Source of the DNA: Euryarchaeota archaeon UBA170
Lineage (GTDB): Archaea > Thermoplasmatota > Poseidoniia > Poseidoniales > Thalassarchaeaceae
NCBI GenBank assembly: GCA_002499345.1
Contig: DALF01000047.1
Location: 1-11,242 of the forward strand
Direction: 5' to 3'
Length of the DNA stretch: 11,242 bases
Under the pieces are notes generated by a model. That model had not been told where the DNA came from and ran no database searches. It saw nothing but the letters and a program-made list of their open reading frames with translations. Below are positions 7,564-11,242 of the stretch, in pieces. The first letter of the stretch is position 1. Each line of letters starts with the position of its first letter. The position numbers were made by a program, and so were the translations under genes.

Positions 7564-7578
7564 ACGCTATATCATGTA

Positions 7579-9633
7579 TCAGAGTAATCCGGCGATAACG
7601 ACAGATACTATTGACATCAGCTTGATTAGGATATTCAGTGAAGGTCCACTTGTGTCCTTGAAAGGATCTCCTATGGTGTCTCCGACCACTGCGGCTGAGT
7701 GAGCGGCATCTCCCTTCTCGGCTCCCTCGATCTCTCCTTGCTCAATAGCCTTCTTTGCATTGTCCCAAGCTCCTCCTGCATTGGCCATGAATAGTGCCAT
7801 AAGAACTCCAGTAGCTGTAGCACCGGCCAGTGTGCCGCCAAGAGCCGCGGGGCCCAATACTAGTCCAATTATGACTGGGCTGGAAATTGCTATTAGTCCA
7901 GGCATAATCATCTCTCTAAGGGCCGCCTGAGTGGAAATATCCACACATGTGGCACTATCGGGCTCGACACCTTCTCTTCCTTCTAGAAGTCCATCGATTT
8001 CCCTGAATTGACGTCGTATTTCAGTTATCATAGCTTCAGCCGCTCTACCTACTGATTTCATGGTCATAGCAGCTACCACAAAGGGAAGCCCGCCTCCGAT
8101 GAGGAGTCCAATTACCACATCTGGATTAGTCAGAGAAAGATCAGCTGCGTCTAGTCCTGCACTGGTTTTGTAAGCGGCAAAAAGAGCCAAAGCAGTCAGA
8201 GCCGCACTTCCAATAGCGAATCCTTTACCAATCGCGGCAGTTGTATTTCCTATCGAATCAAGACCGTCTGTGATGTCCCTGACTTCTTTCCCTAGAGCAG
8301 ACATCTCGGCGATTCCTCCAGCGTTGTCAGCCACCGGGCCGTATGCGTCAACAGTCATTGTAACTCCCACTGTACCTAGCATTCCCATTGCGGCCATTGC
8401 AATTCCGTAAAGACCCATATCTCCGCCATTCATTACATCGTTAGCACCGTATATTCCAGCGGATATTAGCAAAACAGGAATCATTACAGATTCCATCCCA
8501 ACCGCCAGGCCAGCTATTGCATTGGTCGCACTACCAGTCTTGGAAGCCTCCCCGATGTATGGTATCGCCTTAACTTTGAAACCAAAAACAGGCTCTATTC
8601 CAGTGTAGTATTCTGTGACCAATCCAATGAGGATTCCCACTAAGCTACCAATTGCCACTGCATATATGACTTGCGTGTCCATATCATAGAAATCAAGAGC
8701 GAGATAGCCAACTCCTATGAATAGTCCAGCCCCTATGAATGTAGTATTCCTCAGAGCGGCCCCAGCATCCATGTTCTTCATGGCCGAGATGGAGAATACG
8801 CCTACGATCGAGGCAAGATAGCCCACGATAGCTAGTAAGATTGGAATCATCAGATACTCAGAGCCCATGTCACTACTAGCAGACGCTATGACCATAGCAG
8901 CTATTATTGAACCTACAAAAGACTCGAAGATATCAGCACCCATTCCCGCAACATCTCCAACGTTATCTCCAACGTTATCTGCAATCACACCAGGATTTCT
9001 TGGATCGTCTTCAGGAATTCCTGCCTCTACTTTTCCTACTAAATCCGCTCCAACATCAGCGGCCTTAGTGTATATTCCTCCGCCTACGCGAGCGAAAAGC
9101 GCAATAGAAGAGGCCCCCATTCCAAATCCGGCTATATTGGCCACTGTCAGGAAATCAGTCTCCGTGAAGTAGAACATCAGTGAGATTCCGAAAAGTCCTA
9201 GCCCACCAACTGCTAGTCCCATTACCGCTCCTCCGTTGTAGGAAGTTGTCAATGCGGCCGCCTGGCCGCCGCTAGCAGCAGCTTGGGCTGTTCTCCCATT
9301 AGCGCTGGTAGCAGATTTCATACCACTGAATCCAGCGGCACCGCTGCACAGAGCACCTATGACGAACGCGATCATTGTCTCCATACCCAAGTCATCATTA
9401 TAGCTACCGCCAACAAACAAAAGTGCCGCGACTACAGCTATGAATACGGCCAGCATTCTGTACTCAGCGACCATGAAGGCCATGGCTCCATCCTGAATAC
9501 GTTGGGTGATTTTTGCTACTGTCTCGTTCTCTATCTCTATCGAATCAACTTTCTTGTATAGCATGAACGCGACAAGTAGGCCGAATACGCCTACCGCCAT
9601 TCCAATTGTTCCTAGTGTCTCTCCTTCTATCAT
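7579..9633 (-). CDS. hppA: Membrane-bound ion-pumping pyrophosphatase, K+-dependent type
   Basis: This integral membrane enzyme hydrolyses pyrophosphate in the cytosol and pumps H+ and/or Na+ outward, saving energy from biosynthetic pyrophosphate. Its 684 residues and about 16 helices fit the family. Substrate-binding motifs are complete: DVGADLVGKVE (193-203), the Asp-rich DNVGDNVGDVAG (219-230) and GDTIGDPFKDTSGPS (651-665). GNTTAAIGKG (462-471) has Ala466 where K+-independent enzymes carry Lys, and Gly469 where they carry Thr, which marks a K+-dependent enzyme. Glu237 in DIFES occupies the gate position seen in Na+-pumping and some H+-pumping members, not the one-turn-shifted position of plant H+ pumps. 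Ion choice therefore stays open. The start at 9633 follows a weak AGGTTGAT site. A TATA-like box and T-tract upstream suggest its own promoter. Confidence 0.96.
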   Translation of the reverse strand: MIEGETLGTIGMAVGVFGLLVAFMLYKKVDSIEIENETVAKITQRIQDGAMAFMVAEYRMLAVFIAVVAALLFVGGSYNDDLGMETMIAFVIGALCSGAAGFSGMKSATSANGRTAQAAASGGQAAALTTSYNGGAVMGLAVGGLGLFGISLMFYFTETDFLTVANIAGFGMGASSIALFARVGGGIYTKAADVGADLVGKVEAGIPEDDPRNPGVIADNVGDNVGDVAGMGADIFESFVGSIIAAMVIASASSDMGSEYLMIPILLAIVGYLASIVGVFSISAMKNMDAGAALRNTTFIGAGLFIGVGYLALDFYDMDTQVIYAVAIGSLVGILIGLVTEYYTGIEPVFGFKVKAIPYIGEASKTGSATNAIAGLAVGMESVMIPVLLISAGIYGANDVMNGGDMGLYGIAMAAMGMLGTVGVTMTVDAYGPVADNAGGIAEMSALGKEVRDITDGLDSIGNTTAAIGKGFAIGSAALTALALFAAYKTSAGLDAADLSLTNPDVVIGLLIGGGLPFVVAAMTMKSVGRAAEAMITEIRRQFREIDGLLEGREGVEPDSATCVDISTQAALREMIMPGLIAISSPVIIGLVLGPAALGGTLAGATATGVLMALFMANAGGAWDNAKKAIEQGEIEGAEKGDAAHSAAVVGDTIGDPFKDTSGPSLNILIKLMSIVSVVIAGLL

Positions 9634-9670
9634 GGTATCAACCTGTATCGGTCCCGCGACAAAAGTCCCA

Positions 9671-9680
9671 CTTATAATTC
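9671..9680 (-). promoter_or_regulatory. Candidate TATA box for hppA
   Basis: On the minus strand this reads GAATTATAAG, about 40 bases before the hppA ATG. Initiation about 25 bases downstream would leave a leader of about 15-20 bases. It is the clearest TATA-like element in the window, but the call rests on motif and spacing only. Confidence 0.45.
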
Positions 9681-9687
9681 AAGCCGT

Positions 9688-9694
9688 AAAAAAA
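9688..9694 (-). terminator. T-tract, likely archaeal terminator after the amidotransferase gene
   Basis: Seven consecutive T on the minus strand lie 16 bases after the amidotransferase stop and just before the candidate hppA TATA box. Archaeal RNA polymerase terminates at T-runs without needing a hairpin, and I see no strong stem before this one. It would separate the amidotransferase transcript from hppA. Confidence 0.45.
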
Positions 9695-9710
9695 TCCTAA
9701 TTGAAGACGA

Positions 9711-10613
9711 CTAAGGCATATGTCTCAAAACTACATTAGCAAAAGCTTCGAGAACTCCTGCCCCATCATGATCTCTCTGGAACGATATCATTTCAGCTTC
9801 GCTGATATGTCCCCATTCGTATGCTCGCTCAATCCTATGCTTAGCGGCCTCCGGATGAAACTGTAACCCCCAAGCAGGCAACCTTCCTCCCTTAGCATCA
9901 AGTACTCTTATTGCAGTAATATCATTATGAGAAGCCGAACCGAGTAAGATACAATTTTCAGGCATCGTGGCCACATGATCTTGATGTGAGTAAACTACAG
10001 CAGGACCAATCTCTCCAACGCCTCTAGATTCGAATAGGACGTCTTCTTCTCCTTCTTGGCTTAGTTTCATATCCCATATTCCACTAGACATACTCTCAGC
10101 TCTAATGACCTCGGAGCCAAGTGATTTACACAGAAGTTGATGCCCAAAACAAATGCCGAGTGTTGGAGTTCCAGAAGTCGAGGACACTCTCATTAGAGAA
10201 GACGCACTATCCATCCAATCTTCCCACATCGTGACATTTCTTCGTGAACCAGAGCATATCACTGAATCTACTTCTATCGACTCAAGCCACTTGGCCATCT
10301 CTGAATCCTCTTTTCCAAATGGTAGGGCCACTCTGTAGAACCTAGCAATATTTCCCTCCATTTGGACCTCACAACTCTTCCAAAATGCATATCCATCATC
10401 CCAATGGGGGACATCTTTCTCTCCGATGAAAAAAAGGCCTTCTTCAAAGGCCCTGACCCCCGCCTCCTTGGATTGCATATGGGGTGTAAGTAGAAACACA
10501 TCGACATCCCCTCTCCTAGCAAGTGGTTGAATGACCTCCTGGTTGCCCCCATGTCCAAATTCAGATCTCTCAACTAGAAGGTCGAGCAAGAGTACACGGG
10601 TAGTACGACTCAT
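9711..10613 (-). CDS. Class I glutamine amidotransferase-like protein
   Basis: This is a 300-residue cytosolic protein of the class I (triad) glutamine amidotransferase fold, related to the GuaA glutaminase domain. The nucleophile motif GICFGHQL gives Cys155, and LQFHPEA gives His253 and Glu255, so the triad is complete. CSGSRRNVTMWEDW (120-133) precedes it and resembles the G-S-x-x-x-V segment found in stand-alone GuaA-like amidotransferases. The roughly 115-residue N-terminal part starts with a beta strand (VLLLDLL) and is longer than in the minimal domain. No synthetase domain is fused or adjacent, so the acceptor of the ammonia is unknown; hydrolysis of a gamma-glutamyl compound is also possible. 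GGAG four bases before the ATG supports the start. It diverges from the NifU-like gene and is likely monocistronic. Confidence 0.85.
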   Translation of the reverse strand: MSRTTRVLLLDLLVERSEFGHGGNQEVIQPLARRGDVDVFLLTPHMQSKEAGVRAFEEGLFFIGEKDVPHWDDGYAFWKSCEVQMEGNIARFYRVALPFGKEDSEMAKWLESIEVDSVICSGSRRNVTMWEDWMDSASSLMRVSSTSGTPTLGICFGHQLLCKSLGSEVIRAESMSSGIWDMKLSQEGEEDVLFESRGVGEIGPAVVYSHQDHVATMPENCILLGSASHNDITAIRVLDAKGGRLPAWGLQFHPEAAKHRIERAYEWGHISEAEMISFQRDHDGAGVLEAFANVVLRHMP

Positions 10614-10673
10614 GCCACTCCGAACAGGCGATTGCTTGAAAGCCCCCCGTATGTACAGAGGTATGAGGCGGAC

Positions 10674-10952
10674 ATGGTAGACAAGCAGTTGATACTAGAT
10701 TCTGTGGGCCCAGTTCAAGCGGTTCTTGATGCCCACGATGGGGTCGTGAATGTCATCGATACAACTGCCGGAGTGATTTCTATTTCACTTGAGGGCGGCT
10801 GTACGGGATGTAGCGCCACTCCAATGACAGCCATGCAAATCTACTATTCACTGATGAAACTAGATGAAGTCAATGATGTCATATTCGTGAATGGAGAGCT
10901 ACCTGCATACATGAGATCCTTCATAGACGATAAGATAGGTGGAGAGAGCTAA
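10674..10952 (+). CDS. NifU C-terminal domain (Nfu-type) iron-sulfur protein
   Basis: The product is a 92-residue stand-alone Nfu domain, the family that binds a labile [4Fe-4S] cluster between two subunits and hands it to target proteins. The fold is recognisable from VQAVLDAHDGVVNVIDTTAG (14-33) and the strand VISISLEGGCTGC with the cluster-binding CxxC (Cys43, Cys46), followed by SATPMTAMQI as in the family. One difference is AHDG (20-23) where the family usually has A-D-G-G. The frame can be extended to a TTG at 10632, but those extra residues look unlike the family. The ATG at 10674 has GAGG (10665-10668) five bases upstream and yields the normal length. It diverges from the amidotransferase gene across 60 bases with no clear TATA box. 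Its stop overlaps the convergent membrane-protein stop. Confidence 0.87.
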   Translation: MVDKQLILDSVGPVQAVLDAHDGVVNVIDTTAGVISISLEGGCTGCSATPMTAMQIYYSLMKLDEVNDVIFVNGELPAYMRSFIDDKIGGES

Positions 10953-11242
10953 CGATTCTCCTTTCTCATCTTCATTATTTGATGAGGACTAGCCTCTCCT
11001 TGAACATCCTTACCCTTCAAGTTCAGTGAGGCGGATATCGCTACTACAACCGAAACCAGCGCCATTGGAAGTGCGATATTTCCTGTTCCCCATAGTTCGC
11101 CTCCCAGTAAATCGAATAAAGTTAACAGAATCGCAGCACTTATGCAAAGAGTTGCGATAGCCCTCTGAGCTAGAACCTCTCCTCTATCACTTCTGGAGAA
11201 TGTCCCGATTGACATCCAAAGTATGACAGATAATCCGCACAT
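10949..11242 (-). CDS. Small membrane protein of unknown function (5' end may lie outside window)
   Basis: I do not recognise this protein. At least 97 residues are visible. Two clear hydrophobic helices lie at about 29-46 and 57-75, and a third partial hydrophobic segment (GLSVILWMSIGTF) starts at the window edge. The C-terminal 20 residues are basic and hydrophilic (MKMRKENR at the end), which by the positive-inside rule would face the cytosol. The ATG at 11240-11242 could be the true start, but the frame stays open to the edge, so a longer protein with more helices is equally likely. The stop codon overlaps the convergent NifU-like stop. No enzyme or transporter motif is visible. Confidence 0.65.
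   Translation of the reverse strand: MCGLSVILWMSIGTFSRSDRGEVLAQRAIATLCISAAILLTLFDLLGGELWGTGNIALPMALVSVVVAISASLNLKGKDVQGEASPHQIMKMRKENR

Noticed and set aside
8948..8978. Direct repeat TCTCCAACGTTA in tandem
   Set aside because: It encodes the conserved DNVGDNVGDV active-site motif of the pyrophosphatase, so the repeat is explained by protein function.
10632..10673. In-frame TTG extension of the NifU-like gene
   Set aside because: The 14 added residues are not family-like, and the ATG at 10674 has a suitable ribosome-binding site and gives the usual domain length.
1..11242. tRNA, rRNA, CRISPR array, insertion sequence or attachment site
   Set aside because: No regularly spaced repeats, transposase motifs, terminal inverted repeats or cloverleaf-like segments were seen; nearly all bases are accounted for by protein genes.

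Overview
The window most likely comes from a free-living archaeon of the Thermoplasmatota, probably marine Group II (Poseidoniia). This is inferred from gene content and was not tested by any search. The pointers are an archaeal-type FAD synthetase (RibL) beside an archaeal-looking RibB, archaeal Shine-Dalgarno variants (AGGTGA, GAGGTGAT) and TATA-like boxes. A secreted S8 protease with an Ig-like 'VSGTASG' segment and a lipobox lipoprotein also fit. Coding density is very high: neighbours are nearly adjacent or overlap, and no gene-free stretch exceeds 140 bases.

Layout. Bases 1-1780 (minus strand) are a riboflavin/FAD operon: ribB, then ribL, then a bacterial-type riboflavin synthase gene that runs off the left edge. 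A 140-base divergent spacer follows. Bases 1921-5983 (plus strand) hold a 1270-residue fusion of an exported subtilisin-like protease to an AmpG-like major facilitator permease. A glutaredoxin gene overlaps its end. Bases 5974-9633 (minus strand) hold, in order of transcription, a K+-dependent membrane pyrophosphatase (hppA), a lipoprotein of unknown function and a small alpha/beta hydrolase. A spacer with a T-tract and a TATA-like box separates hppA from an upstream class I glutamine amidotransferase (9711-10613, minus). That gene diverges from a small NifU-type Fe-S protein (10674-10952, plus). The right edge cuts a small membrane protein (minus) whose stop codon overlaps the NifU stop.

How the genes relate. 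The flavin genes form a clear pathway unit: the C4 precursor, the last riboflavin step and FAD. The protease-permease would cut proteins outside the cell and could pass products to its own permease. The pyrophosphatase can energise the membrane, as expected for a proteolytic marine heterotroph. The fusion protein is the most unusual item. Other points worth a second look are the bacterial-type riboflavin synthase in an archaeal-looking operon, and two tandem hairpins in the 48-base hppA-lipoprotein gap, one of which overlaps the lipoprotein ribosome-binding site.
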